NCBI RefSeq assembly: GCF_021390325.1
Contig: NZ_JAJUWU010000003.1
Coordinates: 248,001 to 312,000 of the forward strand
Direction of reading: 5' to 3'
Length of the DNA stretch: 64,000 nucleotides
From: Jiella avicenniae
GTDB lineage: Bacteria > Pseudomonadota > Alphaproteobacteria > Rhizobiales > Rhizobiaceae
Shown here piece after piece: positions 50,341 through 59,902 of the stretch. Position 1 is the stretch's first letter, and each line of letters begins with the position of its first letter. The notes beneath the pieces were generated by a model. That model ran no database searches and was not told the DNA's origin. It worked only from the letters and a program-made list of their open reading frames with translations. A program made the translations under genes and the position numbers.

Positions 50341-52530
50341 TCAGGCGGCTTTCTCCCTGGCACGTCGGGGCAGATGGGCGACGACGTTCTCGATCATCCG
50401 CATCCCGGCATCGCCACCGAGCGTCATGATGCTCTCTGGGTGGAACTGGACGGCGGCGACCGGCTCGGTCCGATGCTCGAAAGCCATGACGATGCCGTCG
50501 TCGGTCTCGGCGGTCACCTCGAAGTCGCGCGGCAGGCGCACCGGATCGGCGAAGATCGAGTGGTAGCGCCCGACGGTGATCTCGGCCGGCAGACCGGAAA
50601 AGACGATCCCCGGCTTGTCGATCCGGATGCGCGAGGGCTTGCCGTGCATCGGCACGTGCAGCGTCCTCAGCGCGCCGCCATAGGCTTCGGCCAACGCCTG
50701 GAGCCCGAGGCAGACGCCGAAGATCGCCGCGCCGCGCTCGCGCGCCGCCGCGATGGTGCCCCTGCAGTCGAAGTCGGACGGCATGCCGGGCCCCGGCGAC
50801 AGCACGACGAGATCGGGATCGATGCGCTCGAAGATTTCGGCCGGCACCGGCGTGCGGACGGTCGAGACGCTCGCGCCGGTCTGGCGGAAGTAGTTCGCCA
50901 AGGTGTGGACGAAGGAATCCTCGTGGTCGACGAGGAGGATCCTCAACCCCTCGCCCACCCGCGCCGTCTCGCGGTCGCCGGCGCCGGCATTCGACGCGCC
51001 GGCCTCGCGGATCGCGCCGAGCAGCGCCGAGGCCTTGAGTTCGGTCTCGGCCTCTTCCTCCTCCGGGTTGGAATCGTAGAGCAGCGTCGCGCCGGCGCGC
51101 ACTTCGGCGATGCCGTCCTTCAGCCGGATGGTGCGCAGCGTCAGGCCGGTGTTCATGTCGCCGTTGAAATGCACCATGCCGACGGCGCCGCCGTACCAGG
51201 CGCGCGGGCTCTTCTCGTTCTTCTCGATGAAACGCATCGCCCAGAGCTTCGGCGCGCCGGTCACCGTCACCGCCCAGGCGTGGGAAAGGAACGCGTCGAA
51301 GGCGTCCATCCCGTCGCGGAGGCGGCCCTCGATGTGGTCGACCGTATGGATCAGCCGGGAATACATCTCGATCTGTCGCCGGCCGATCACCTTGACCGAG
51401 CCGGGCTCGCAGACGCGGCTCTTGTCGTTGCGGTCGACGTCGGAACACATCGTCAGTTCCGATTCGTCCTTCTTCGAGTTGAGCAGCTTCAGGATCTGCT
51501 CCGAATCGGAGATCGCATCCTCGCCGCGCTTGATCGTACCGGAAATCGGACAGGTCTCGACCCGGCGGCCGTTGACCCGGACGAACATCTCCGGGCTCGC
51601 GCCGATCAGGAACTCGTTGTCGCCGAGATTGATGAAGAAGGAATAGGGCGACGGGTTCACCGCCTTCAGCCGCCGGGAGATTTCGGACGGCAAGTGCTCG
51701 ACGCGCTCGTAGAAGACCTGCCCGGGGACGACCTCGAACAGATTGCCGCGACGAAACTCCTCCTTGGCCTTGCGGACGAGCTCGGCATATTCGCCCGGCT
51801 CGTGGTCGCCGCGGGGCGGAATCCGGTCGGCCGGCGCGAAGGGCGCGGCCTCCCCGCCACGCCCGAGCGCTTCGGTCGAAGTGCCGTCCATGGCGAAGTC
51901 GTAGCGGGTGACGAAGGCCGAGGCCGAATAGTGGTCGACCTCGACGAGTTCGTCCGGCAGATAGAGGACGAGGTCGCGGCGCTCCGGATCGCGGCTTTGA
52001 ACCTCGCGGACCGGGTCGAACTGAAAGGCGAGATCGTAGCCGAAGGCTCCGTAGAGTCCGACCGCGTCGTCCTCCGGCGAGCGGAACAGAGAGACGATCC
52101 GGCGCAGGATCGAGAACACCGTCGGAATGCGCGAGCGCTCCTCCTCGGTGACGGCGACGGTCGGCTCGGCCACGACGACGTCGATGCGCGTCTCGCCGAC
52201 CGACGTCGACGCGACCTCCTCGCAGCCTTCGAGCACTCCGGCGACGAAGCCGGCGAGCACCCGGCCACGCTCGTTCAGCGCCTCGATCCACAGGCTCCGC
52301 CCGCGCGAGGCGATCGCCAGCGGCGGATCGACGAAGGCGACGTCCTGGCGGGTGTAGCGGCCGGGATATTCGTAGTTGGAAAACAGGATCGCGCCGCGCC
52401 GCGTATCCAGCCGATCGAAGAACGGTTCGATCGCGCCGGCATATTCGATCGCCTCGCGCCGCCGCGTCACCGTGACGCCGCCGGCCGTCACGTAGCGCTC
52501 GGCACCGCCCGGAAGCTCTTCGCTCGCCAT
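50341..52530 (-). CDS. trpE(G): Fused anthranilate synthase TrpE(G)
   Basis: A 729-residue bifunctional enzyme converting chorismate and glutamine to anthranilate, the first step of tryptophan synthesis. The TrpE part (1-500) includes [46 protein letters not shown] and the [15 protein letters not shown] region. The TrpG amidotransferase part (from about 530) has the nucleophile [15 protein letters not shown] and [11 protein letters not shown]. The E-G fusion is typical of rhizobia. It has a strong GGAGG ribosome binding site and is preceded by the trpL attenuator. Confidence 0.97.
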   Translation of the reverse strand: MASEELPGGAERYVTAGGVTVTRRREAIEYAGAIEPFFDRLDTRRGAILFSNYEYPGRYTRQDVAFVDPPLAIASRGRSLWIEALNERGRVLAGFVAGVLEGCEEVASTSVGETRIDVVVAEPTVAVTEEERSRIPTVFSILRRIVSLFRSPEDDAVGLYGAFGYDLAFQFDPVREVQSRDPERRDLVLYLPDELVEVDHYSASAFVTRYDFAMDGTSTEALGRGGEAAPFAPADRIPPRGDHEPGEYAELVRKAKEEFRRGNLFEVVPGQVFYERVEHLPSEISRRLKAVNPSPYSFFINLGDNEFLIGASPEMFVRVNGRRVETCPISGTIKRGEDAISDSEQILKLLNSKKDESELTMCSDVDRNDKSRVCEPGSVKVIGRRQIEMYSRLIHTVDHIEGRLRDGMDAFDAFLSHAWAVTVTGAPKLWAMRFIEKNEKSPRAWYGGAVGMVHFNGDMNTGLTLRTIRLKDGIAEVRAGATLLYDSNPEEEEAETELKASALLGAIREAGASNAGAGDRETARVGEGLRILLVDHEDSFVHTLANYFRQTGASVSTVRTPVPAEIFERIDPDLVVLSPGPGMPSDFDCRGTIAAARERGAAIFGVCLGLQALAEAYGGALRTLHVPMHGKPSRIRIDKPGIVFSGLPAEITVGRYHSIFADPVRLPRDFEVTAETDDGIVMAFEHRTEPVAAVQFHPESIMTLGGDAGMRMIENVVAHLPRRAREKAA

Positions 52531-52575
52531 GTCCTATTCCTCCGTGTCGGCCCCGCTGGCCCGGACGACGAAAGC

Positions 52576-52608
52576 AAAAAGGCCGCCCGGTTCACGAGGC
52601 GGCCTTTT
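52576..52608 (-). terminator. trp attenuator terminator
   Basis: GGCCGCC (52581-52587) pairs with GGCGGCC (52598-52604), extended by A-T pairs, and on the minus strand runs directly into a T tract. It sits between the trpL stop (52648) and the trpE(G) start (52530). Confidence 0.9.
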
Positions 52609-52647
52609 CGTTCGAGATCACGATGCGTGACGGCTCGGGCCGCTCTT

Positions 52648-52695
52648 TCAGAGCGTCCACCACCAGTTCATCGCCGTGACGACCATTGTTTCCAT
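52648..52695 (-). CDS. trpL: trp leader peptide
   Basis: A 15-residue peptide, METMVVTAMNWWWTL, with three consecutive Trp codons. When Trp-tRNA is scarce, stalling there would prevent the downstream terminator and allow trpE(G) expression. In Sinorhizobium the short terminated leader and its peptide also act in trans. There is no Shine-Dalgarno sequence; the promoter places +1 at the ATG, as known for rhizobial trpL. Confidence 0.93.
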   Translation of the reverse strand: METMVVTAMNWWWTL

Positions 52696-52701
52696 GGCTC
52701 A

Positions 52702-52730
52702 CCGATAGCCGGTGAAGGGACAAAGGGCAA
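52702..52730 (-). promoter_or_regulatory. trpL promoter
   Basis: On the minus strand TTGCCC (52730-52725), 17-nt spacer, TATCGG (52707-52702), then 6 nt to the A of the trpL ATG at 52695. A leaderless transcript is therefore expected. Confidence 0.65.
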
Positions 52731-52792
52731 TGGGCCCTGGCGGTGATTCGCCAAAGGGCCGTCGAGCGGTGGAAGCCGCCCTGCCCGACGCC

Positions 52793-54307
52793 TCACTTGA
52801 GGTCGGCGGGAAGGATCGCCTCCGGAATGCCCTGGTAGCAGACCGGCCGCAGGAAACGGCGGATGGAGAGCGTGCCGACCGAGGTCGCGCCGAAATTGGT
52901 CGAAGCGGGATAAGGCCCGCCATGGACCATGGCATCGGCCACCTCGACGCCCGTCGGAAAGCCGTTGGCGAGGATGCGTCCGGCCTTGCGCTCGAGAAGC
53001 GGCAGGAGCTTCGATGCGGCATCCGCATCGCCCGCATCCATGTGCAGCGTCACCGTCAGCTGACCGTCGAGACCCTTGGCGAGCTTTTCCATCTCGGCGA
53101 CGTCCTTGACGCGCACGACGATGCCGAGCGGGCCGAACACCTCCTCGGTCAAGGTCTCGTCCTTGGCGAATACCTCGCCGGTGGTCTCGAAGACGTAGGG
53201 CGACGCATGGCGCGTGGCATTCGCCTCGCCGGTCAGCGCGGTGACCCCCGGCGTCGACTCGATCCGGGCGGCGCCCTTCCGATAGGCTTCGGCAATGCCC
53301 TCGGTCAGCATCGCCTGCTTGGCGACGTCTTTCGCCGCGGCGACGGCGGCCTCGACGAAGGCATCCGCCCCCTCGCCGTCGACGACGATGGCGATGCCGG
53401 GATTGGTGCAGAACTGGCCGGCACCCATCGTGAGCGAGCCGGCCCAGCCCTTGCCGATCGCCTCGCCCCGCGCCTTTACGGCCTCCGGCATCAGGAACAT
53501 CGGATTGACCGAGCCGAGCTCGCCGAAAAACGGGATCGGCTCGGGCCGGCGAGCGCACAGGTCGAACAGCGCCCGGCCGCCGCGGAGCGAGCCGGTGAAG
53601 CCCACCGCCTTGATCAGCGGATGGGTGACGAGTGCCTCTCCGACGTCGCGCTTGCCGCCTTGGACGAGCGAGAACACGCCGGGATGAAGGCCGTGCTTCT
53701 TGATGGCCGCATCGATCGCCTGGGCGACGATCTCGCCGGTGCCGGGATGGGCGCCGTGGCCCTTGACCACGACCGGGCAGCCGGCCGCGAGCGCGGCTGC
53801 GGTGTCGCCGCCGGCGGTCGAAAAGGCCAGCGGGAAGTTGGAGGCACCGAAAACGGCGACGGGGCCGATCGGCCGCTGGATCAGGCGAAGATCGGGCCGC
53901 GGCGCCGGCTGGCGATCGGGCATCGCCGCGTCGTGGCGCCGGTCGAGATACGCCCCCTCGCGGATGTGGCTGGCGAAGAGCTTCAACTGGCCGGTGGTGC
54001 GGCCGCGCTCGCCCTGCAGGCGGCCCGCCGGCAGCCCGCTCTCCTCAGTGCCGATCTCGGTGATCTCGTCGCCGCGCTTGTCGATCTCTTCGGCGATCGA
54101 CTCCAGGAAGGCGGCGCGCTCCTCGCGGCTGGAATAGCCGTAGGTCCAGAAGGCTTCCTCGGCCGCCTTGACCGCCGCATCGACGAGTTCGGGCGTGCCG
54201 ATGGAAAAGTCCCGCGGCTCGCCGGTCATCGGCTCGGACTTGAAGCTCGCGCCGGAGCCCTTCCATTCGCCAGCGATCAGATGTTTGCCGGTGAGTTCCA
54301 GTGCCAT
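52793..54307 (-). CDS. Aldehyde dehydrogenase (2-oxoglutarate-semialdehyde dehydrogenase type)
   Basis: A 504-residue NAD(P)-dependent aldehyde dehydrogenase. The segment VFGASNFPLAFSTAGGDTAAALAAG, the catalytic Glu in PFFGELGSVNPMF and the catalytic Cys in GAGQFCTNPG are those of the KGSADH/AldB branch that oxidises 2-oxoglutarate semialdehyde in pentose or hydroxyproline breakdown. Substrate assignment rests on this motif pattern only. ATG 54307 (MALELTGKHLIAGEW) has GAAGAAGG upstream. It ends 97 bp before trpL. Confidence 0.88.
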   Translation of the reverse strand: MALELTGKHLIAGEWKGSGASFKSEPMTGEPRDFSIGTPELVDAAVKAAEEAFWTYGYSSREERAAFLESIAEEIDKRGDEITEIGTEESGLPAGRLQGERGRTTGQLKLFASHIREGAYLDRRHDAAMPDRQPAPRPDLRLIQRPIGPVAVFGASNFPLAFSTAGGDTAAALAAGCPVVVKGHGAHPGTGEIVAQAIDAAIKKHGLHPGVFSLVQGGKRDVGEALVTHPLIKAVGFTGSLRGGRALFDLCARRPEPIPFFGELGSVNPMFLMPEAVKARGEAIGKGWAGSLTMGAGQFCTNPGIAIVVDGEGADAFVEAAVAAAKDVAKQAMLTEGIAEAYRKGAARIESTPGVTALTGEANATRHASPYVFETTGEVFAKDETLTEEVFGPLGIVVRVKDVAEMEKLAKGLDGQLTVTLHMDAGDADAASKLLPLLERKAGRILANGFPTGVEVADAMVHGGPYPASTNFGATSVGTLSIRRFLRPVCYQGIPEAILPADLK

Positions 54308-54898
54308 GTTCGAACCTTCTTCGCTATTCGTCAGTGTTTCGTCGCTTCGGGCCGCGCGCCTCGACGGTCGCGGCGATGGGTCGGACGTCGGAGCGTCGAG
54401 CGACACTCTCCTGCATCTTCGCAACGTCTCGCATCGGCCGTATCGGCGCCGATCGATTGCCCGCGATCCGCCATGAGTGCAAGCCGGCCCGGCTCGAGCG
54501 CGGGAAAAGCAGCCCGGCCCGGGCCCCTCATATAGGTCGCACTCCCCACGCCCGCTTCCTCCGCGCGGCGGTGCGCCCCTTCTTCGGCGCCGCGTCACCG
54601 CGCCCGTGCTCTCACGCCCCAGTGGCGTTCGTTCAAGCGGAATGTCCGTATCCGCCGCCGGGAAAGACGCCGAGGCCAGCCGGGATCGGATTAGCGGATT
54701 TGCTCCGCCAGCCGGGATCTAGCCGAAACCTTGCAGGAATCGAGGGGCACCGACGCTCTTTCGCCGAAAAACCGGTCCGCCGACCGGCACCCACATTCCC
54801 GCCGAAACCGGAATCGCCCTGTCCGCAGGCGGCTGGGGACCGGCCGCGGAACCCGTCGACACGACACGTCGCCGACATGGAAACCACTGGCAGAGAAG
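54308..54898. other. Intergenic region, no gene seen
   Basis: About 590 bp between the aldehyde dehydrogenase start and tRNA-His. Reading frames here are low-complexity Arg/Pro shadows. The only feature seen is a direct repeat of CAGCCGGGATC (about 54678 and 54710). Confidence 0.4.
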
Positions 54899-54975
54899 TG
54901 GTACGGTTGGCTGGAGTTGAACCAGCGACCTTCGGAGCCACAATCCGACGCTCTAACCAACTGAGCTACAACCGC
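54899..54975 (-). tRNA. tRNA-His (anticodon GTG)
   Basis: A 77-nt cloverleaf on the minus strand: acceptor GCGGTTG/CAACCGT, D arm GCTCAGTTGGTTAGAGC, anticodon loop TTGTGGC, T arm GCTGG-TTCAACT-CCAGC, and encoded CCA. Position 1 is G paired with U72 and the discriminator is A73, without the extra G-1 base that tRNA-His has elsewhere; this is the known alphaproteobacterial exception. Confidence 0.97.
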
Positions 54976-55082
54976 ACGCTGGAACGGGGCGTCACGAGGC
55001 GCCGCCGTCCACACAGACCGGATAGTGATTTTCGCCAGCCGATGCAAGCCCGCAAAGCGGCGCAAACGGCGGGGTCCCGGCC

Positions 55083-55115
55083 AAAAAAATCAAAGGGCCG
55101 CGCAGGGCGCGACCC
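55083..55115 (-). terminator. Rho-independent terminator of the phasin gene
   Basis: On the minus strand GGGTCGCGC pairs with GCGCGGCCC around a 3-nt loop (one G-U pair), followed by TTTGATTTTTTT. It lies 55 bp after the phasin stop codon. Confidence 0.85.
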
Positions 55116-55170
55116 CCTCAATTCTCAACAGGCTGCAGGCAAGCAGCGACCCGAAAAGGGTCCGTCGGGC

Positions 55171-55626
55171 TCAGTTGCCCTTCGACGCCTTCTGGAAGGC
55201 TTCGCGGCCCGGCTTCATCATGTCCTGGGCGACGGCCTGGGTGAGCGTTTGCATTTCCTTGACCTGGTCGGTCGCCATCTCGACCTGCTTGCGCACGTAG
55301 GCGGTCTGCATCTCGATCATCTCGGCGAAGGTCTTGGCGGTCATCATCGAATCGAGATGCTGGAAGCCGAGCTCGGCATTCGTGCGCATCGCGTCGATGG
55401 CCTTCTTGGAAAGCTGGAGCGAACCCTGATGGGCGTTTTCCATCGTCGATTCGAGAGCCTTCGTGGCCTCGTCGGCGGCAGCCTTCATGCGGCCATAGGC
55501 CTCCTTGGACTGCTCCATCGACTTCTGGGTCATCGAACGGAAGGTCTCGTTCATCTGGCTCGGATCCATCCCGAGCATCGACTGGGCATTCGGCATGGCG
55601 AACGGATCGCCTCGCGTATCGGACAT
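55171..55626 (-). CDS. Phasin family protein
   Basis: A 151-residue helical protein of the phasin family, which coats polyhydroxyalkanoate granules. The family region is visible from ALESTMENAHQGSLQLSKKAIDAMRTNAELGFQHL to the C-terminus, with the AKTFAEMIEMQTAYVRKQVE segment. A GGAGA ribosome binding site precedes ATG 55626. A PhaR-type operator lies 78 bp upstream, linking the gene to PHA regulation. No PHA synthase gene is in the window. Confidence 0.9.
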   Translation of the reverse strand: MSDTRGDPFAMPNAQSMLGMDPSQMNETFRSMTQKSMEQSKEAYGRMKAAADEATKALESTMENAHQGSLQLSKKAIDAMRTNAELGFQHLDSMMTAKTFAEMIEMQTAYVRKQVEMATDQVKEMQTLTQAVAQDMMKPGREAFQKASKGN

Positions 55627-55703
55627 CTGGTTGTCTCCTCACATCGTGTTCTTGTCGTCGGAAAGGCCCATTCCCTCCGTTCGAGAGCTGACATAACATC
55701 GAT

Positions 55704-55722
55704 CATGTTGCACCGCAACATG
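55704..55722. promoter_or_regulatory. Probable PhaR operator
   Basis: CATGTTGC-ACC-GCAACATG, a perfect 8-bp palindrome. The TTGCACCGCAA core fits the TGC-rich motif bound by the PHA regulator PhaR. It lies upstream of the phasin gene and also in front of the divergent PdhS-like gene. Confidence 0.7.
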
Positions 55723-55783
55723 AACTCGATCAATTTTTTTGCAATTGCTCACTCGTTAACCGTTTCGAAAGTCCGCTGTGCGG

Positions 55784-55817
55784 GATGGACGGAGGTTCTT
55801 TATTCGCTCCGTCCATC
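55784..55817. promoter_or_regulatory. Inverted repeat upstream of the PdhS-like gene
   Basis: GATGGACGGAG and CTCCGTCCATC form a perfect 11-bp inverted repeat with a 12-nt centre, 35 bp before the earliest start of the kinase-like gene. No T tract follows. It may be an operator or a 5'-UTR hairpin. Confidence 0.45.
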
Positions 55818-55851
55818 TCACTATGAATGAAAGCTTAAGACCAATACCGGA

Positions 55852-58800
55852 TTGACGGGCCTCACCGGCGGCGCGCGTGTGGCGGAAGCAACCTACGAAC
55901 CCATGGCGACCACCTTCATGCGACAGACGCTGGCCATCATGGCGAACCCTGCCGTACGCGGGGCCAACGCCGCTGAAACCGCAGTTCTGGTTCTCTCTTC
56001 GGATCTTTCCCGCCTCCTCTGGGCGAATGCGGCCGGAGCGCAGAGCTTCGGCTTGTCCTCGCCCGGCCCGCAGCGGGCCGCGGACGGGCGTCCCCGGGTT
56101 CTCGCTCAGCTTTCGGGATCGTCCGGCATTCTGTCCCGCAAGGGGCGAACGTCGCTGCTCCTGCGCATCCACCAGGGCGTTCGCGCGACGAACCTTTCGG
56201 CCGAACTCCGCCGGCTGGCCGTCGAGGACGGCGGCATCGGAGACGGCGAGGACCATGCGCTGCTGACGGTGAGTGCCGTCCGTCCGGCCTATCGGCCGCA
56301 GGACCGGGACGGCGCGCTCGTCCGCGAGGCAGGTCTTTCGGACGAGCATGAGGTTCGCCTCGTTCCGTTGGACGCCGCGACGTCGCTTGCGCCGGATGAC
56401 GATCTGCCGGCCGCCCAGGCGATCGCCGCCTTCATTGCCGGCGGTAAAGCCATCGCGGAGGTCGGCACGACCTCCGGAAGATCTCTCCTGCTGGCACGCA
56501 TCGCCGACGACAGGATGGTCGTGGCGCCGGGCAAGGACACGGCGCAGATCGCCTCCGAGCCAGAATTCGAGCCTTCGCCGGCCACCCCGCCCTTGGCGGA
56601 AAACGCGCCGTCGTCCCCGCAGCACCCGGCGCGCTTCCGCTCGAACTGGGCGAGCGCCGGGTCGACGGCGACGCCGGCGGCCGTCCCGGCTTCGCCGGAT
56701 GATGCCGATCGCTCGTCGACCGGATCGACGGAAGAGCTCTTCGACGACGCCTCGCCCGCAGAGGCCGCGGCGCCCCCCCCTGCTGGTCTCGACCTGGCCA
56801 CGGAGGGTTCGACCGCCGCTGCGGGGAACGAGCCGCACGGCCCCGCCGAGAGAGAAGCCGGGGCGTCGCCGCCATTCGAGACGGCATCAGACCCGCGCCC
56901 GCTGCGCCGGCATTCGATCTGGAACGTCGCCGCCCCCGCAGGCGGAAAGGTCACCGCGCAACCCGTTTCGGCCGAAACACCACAGCCGACCGCGCCGGAC
57001 ACGAGCCGCACGGATCCGACGGGGCCCGAAGCGCAGGACTCGCACGCCTCGCGGGGTGGCGTGTCGGAAGGCGACCGCCGGCCCGATATATCTTCGAGCG
57101 AAGACAGGACCTCGGGCGAAGACGGGCTTTCCTCGCCCGACGGCAGGTTTCATGGCGAAGACGAAATCGCGTTGGTCGAGACGGCGATTGACGAACCCGA
57201 TACGGGCCCCGACGCCCGAGCCGAAACGGACTCCGTCCCGCAGGACGAGGCTGCGCCAATGATTTCCGGACATCCTTGCGAGCCTGTGGCCGCACCCGGC
57301 GCCGTCGACGGTCCGCCGAGGGCCGACGACGACAGTGCCAACGCGGGAGAGCACGTCGAACCTCCCGCGCAAGACGTTCGCCCGGCGAAAGCGTCGGACT
57401 TCGCGGCGTCCGGCGCCGGCGGGCAGACGGCACCGTCGAGCCCGTTTCACGCCCGCACCGGCGGCGATCCGGTGCGCTTCGTCTGGCGCATCGACAGCGA
57501 GGGCCGGTTCCGCTCGCTGTCGCCAGAATTCGCCGATGCCGTCGGCCCGGCCTCTGCCGCCGTTCTCGATCGCAGCGTCGACGAGGTGGCACGGGCCTAT
57601 CGGCTCGACGGGGACGGCGCTCTGCGCCGGCTGCTGTCGCGCCGCGACACCTGGTCGGGGCGGACGGTCATGTGGCCGCTCGAAGGCACCGCCAAGAAGG
57701 TGCCGGTCGATCTCGCCGCCCTGCCGATCTACGCGCGCGACCGCAGCTTCGACGGTTTTCGCGGCTTCGGCGTCGTGCGTCTCGCGGATGCGGTGGAAGA
57801 TGCGGATGCGATCGGGCTTTCGCCGGCGGCGGCGCTGCGCGACGTTCCGCCCGCCGATCCGTCCGAAGGAGAGCAGGCCGACACGGCGCTGGAGGATTCG
57901 CTTCCGGCCTTCATGCGCAGCATCGGCGCGGCGGCGCCGCCGATCAACTTCGGCCGCCGCGACCCAGAAAGCCGCCCCCCCTCACCGGCCCCGGAGCAGC
58001 CGGCCCGGTCGGACGAGCCGCGGGAGCGCTCCGCCGACAAGGTCATCCGGCTGGAGGAACGGCGGCGCGCGCCGAACGCCGGTCTCAGCCAGTCGGAGGA
58101 GGCCGCCTTCCGTGCGATCGGCGAGACCCTGGCACAGGACGGCTCGCAGCCGCACGATCTCGCCGAGGCCGTGACGGCCGCGTCGAAGCGAATCGGCGCG
58201 ATCGAGGAGGCTCGCCAGGCGGACGGCGACACGGCAGATCCGGACGCCGCACGGAATGACCCACGAGCGGCCGGCTCGATCGATCCGGATTTCGCGGCCG
58301 CCCTCGAGCGGGCCTACGGAACGCTGCCCATGCCGATCCTGGCGCAGACCGGACAGGAGCTGGTCTATGCCAATCGCGAATTCCTCGATCTCGCCGGCTA
58401 TGCCGATCTGGCGGCGCTGAAGTCCGCGGGAGGATTCGAAAGCCTGATCGTCGACCGGCAGGAGGGCGACGCGGACTTTCTTCGGCTGCGGCGCAGCAAC
58501 GGCCAGACCCTGGCCATCCGCGCGCGCATGCAGCGCACGAGCGTCGACGGGACGTCCTGCCTGCTCTTCGCCTTCTTCGCAACGCCGCGCCTGTCGCTCG
58601 TCCTGCGTGAAATCGTCGAGACGAGCGAGGCGCAAACGCCCGGCGTCGCCCGCGGCGTCCTCGAAGATCCGTTGCTCGGCCTTGCCGCCGACGGCATCGT
58701 GCTCGTCGACGAGGACGGCCTCGTCACCGCAATGAGCGAGCCGGCGCAGCAACTGTTCGACATTCCGCCCGCCGACATTTCCGGCCGCCCCTTCGTCACG

Positions 58801-59781
58801 CTCTTTGCCCATGAAAGCCAGAAGGCGATCAAGAGCCTGATGAGCGGCCCGGAGGACGGCGGGTTCGCCGCAGCGGAAAGCCGGACGGGACCTGGGGACA
58901 AGTGGTTCGCGCGCCGCGACGTGATCGGCCGGGTCGCCGGCGGCGAATTCCTGCCGCTCTCGGTCTCGCTCGGGCGAGCGCCCGGGACGACCGGCTTTTG
59001 CGCGGTCATCAACGACATCACGCCGTGGAAGCGGGCCGAGGAGACGGCGCTCCGCGACCGCGCCAGCGCACAGGCTTCGAACCTGCAGAAAAGCACCTTC
59101 CTGGGCGAAGTCGCACAGGAGATCAAAGACCCGATCGACGCGATGATCGGCTTTGCCGATCTGATCGGGACCGAGAGCCTCGGGCCGGTCGGCAACGAGC
59201 GCTATCTCGAATATCTCGACGACATCAAGCGCTCGGGCCATCAGGTGATCGATCTCGTCACCATCCTGCACGATCTCGCCAAGGTGGAGAGCGGCAGGCA
59301 GGAACTGAGCTTCGAGGCGGTATCGCTGGCCGAGATCGTCACCGAGGTCACCGCCGTGATGGCGCCGCAGGCCAACCGCCAGCGCGTCATCATGCGCACG
59401 CACATGCCCTCTTCGGTGCCGCCCGTCGTCGGCGACCGCCACACCATCCGTCAGATCGCCACCAATCTCGTCGCCAATTCGATCCGCTCGACGCCCGCCG
59501 GCGGACAACTGATCGTCTCGCTGCGGCACGAAGACGAAACCGGCGTCTCATTGCGATTTCGCGACAGCGGCGTCGCCATGCGCCAGGACGAGATCGACAG
59601 TGCGCTGCACGGCCCGGGAACCGGCTATGCCTCGACCGGCGCCGAGACCGGCCGCCTCGGTCTTCCGCTGACCAAGGCGCTGGCGGAAGCCAACCGGGCG
59701 GAGCTTTCCATCTCTTCGACGCCCGGCGAAGGCACCCTCGTCGAGGTACGATTCCCGCCGTCGCGGGTACTGCTCGACTGA
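55852..59781 (+). CDS. PdhS-like PAS sensor protein with degenerate kinase core
   Basis: A protein of up to 1309 residues resembling the PdhS/PleC/DivJ cell-cycle kinases of Hyphomicrobiales. Residues about 200-560 are Pro/Ala/Glu/Asp-rich and likely disordered. PAS domains follow around 545-645, 815-910 and 945-1060. The dimerisation region reads FLGEVAQEIKDPIDAMIGFAD, where family members have FLAKVSHEIRTPLNAIIGF: the phospho-accepting His is Gln (codon 59116-59118). The N-box (NLVANSIRST) is kept, but G1 is DSGVAM and G2 is TGRLGLP. It is probably not an active kinase. The start is unsure: TTG 55852, GTG 55879, or ATG 55903. Confidence 0.85.
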   Translation: MTGLTGGARVAEATYEPMATTFMRQTLAIMANPAVRGANAAETAVLVLSSDLSRLLWANAAGAQSFGLSSPGPQRAADGRPRVLAQLSGSSGILSRKGRTSLLLRIHQGVRATNLSAELRRLAVEDGGIGDGEDHALLTVSAVRPAYRPQDRDGALVREAGLSDEHEVRLVPLDAATSLAPDDDLPAAQAIAAFIAGGKAIAEVGTTSGRSLLLARIADDRMVVAPGKDTAQIASEPEFEPSPATPPLAENAPSSPQHPARFRSNWASAGSTATPAAVPASPDDADRSSTGSTEELFDDASPAEAAAPPPAGLDLATEGSTAAAGNEPHGPAEREAGASPPFETASDPRPLRRHSIWNVAAPAGGKVTAQPVSAETPQPTAPDTSRTDPTGPEAQDSHASRGGVSEGDRRPDISSSEDRTSGEDGLSSPDGRFHGEDEIALVETAIDEPDTGPDARAETDSVPQDEAAPMISGHPCEPVAAPGAVDGPPRADDDSANAGEHVEPPAQDVRPAKASDFAASGAGGQTAPSSPFHARTGGDPVRFVWRIDSEGRFRSLSPEFADAVGPASAAVLDRSVDEVARAYRLDGDGALRRLLSRRDTWSGRTVMWPLEGTAKKVPVDLAALPIYARDRSFDGFRGFGVVRLADAVEDADAIGLSPAAALRDVPPADPSEGEQADTALEDSLPAFMRSIGAAAPPINFGRRDPESRPPSPAPEQPARSDEPRERSADKVIRLEERRRAPNAGLSQSEEAAFRAIGETLAQDGSQPHDLAEAVTAASKRIGAIEEARQADGDTADPDAARNDPRAAGSIDPDFAAALERAYGTLPMPILAQTGQELVYANREFLDLAGYADLAALKSAGGFESLIVDRQEGDADFLRLRRSNGQTLAIRARMQRTSVDGTSCLLFAFFATPRLSLVLREIVETSEAQTPGVARGVLEDPLLGLAADGIVLVDEDGLVTAMSEPAQQLFDIPPADISGRPFVTLFAHESQKAIKSLMSGPEDGGFAAAESRTGPGDKWFARRDVIGRVAGGEFLPLSVSLGRAPGTTGFCAVINDITPWKRAEETALRDRASAQASNLQKSTFLGEVAQEIKDPIDAMIGFADLIGTESLGPVGNERYLEYLDDIKRSGHQVIDLVTILHDLAKVESGRQELSFEAVSLAEIVTEVTAVMAPQANRQRVIMRTHMPSSVPPVVGDRHTIRQIATNLVANSIRSTPAGGQLIVSLRHEDETGVSLRFRDSGVAMRQDEIDSALHGPGTGYASTGAETGRLGLPLTKALAEANRAELSISSTPGEGTLVEVRFPPSRVLLD

Positions 59782-59826
59782 GGCGAGTACGCGAGGGCCC
59801 GAAAGTCCGGCCCCCGCAAACGTCGA

Positions 59827-59850
59827 ACGGGCCGCGCTGAGGCGGCCCGT
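59827..59850. terminator. Hairpin between convergent genes
   Basis: ACGGGCCGC and GCGGCCCGT form a perfect 9-bp stem with a 6-nt loop between two converging genes. T tracts are weak on both strands, so it is a candidate bidirectional terminator only. Confidence 0.5.
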
Positions 59851-59902
59851 CTCATCAATTCTCGAGCCCGAGCCCGGATCGCTCCGGGACGGGGACCCGA
59901 CG

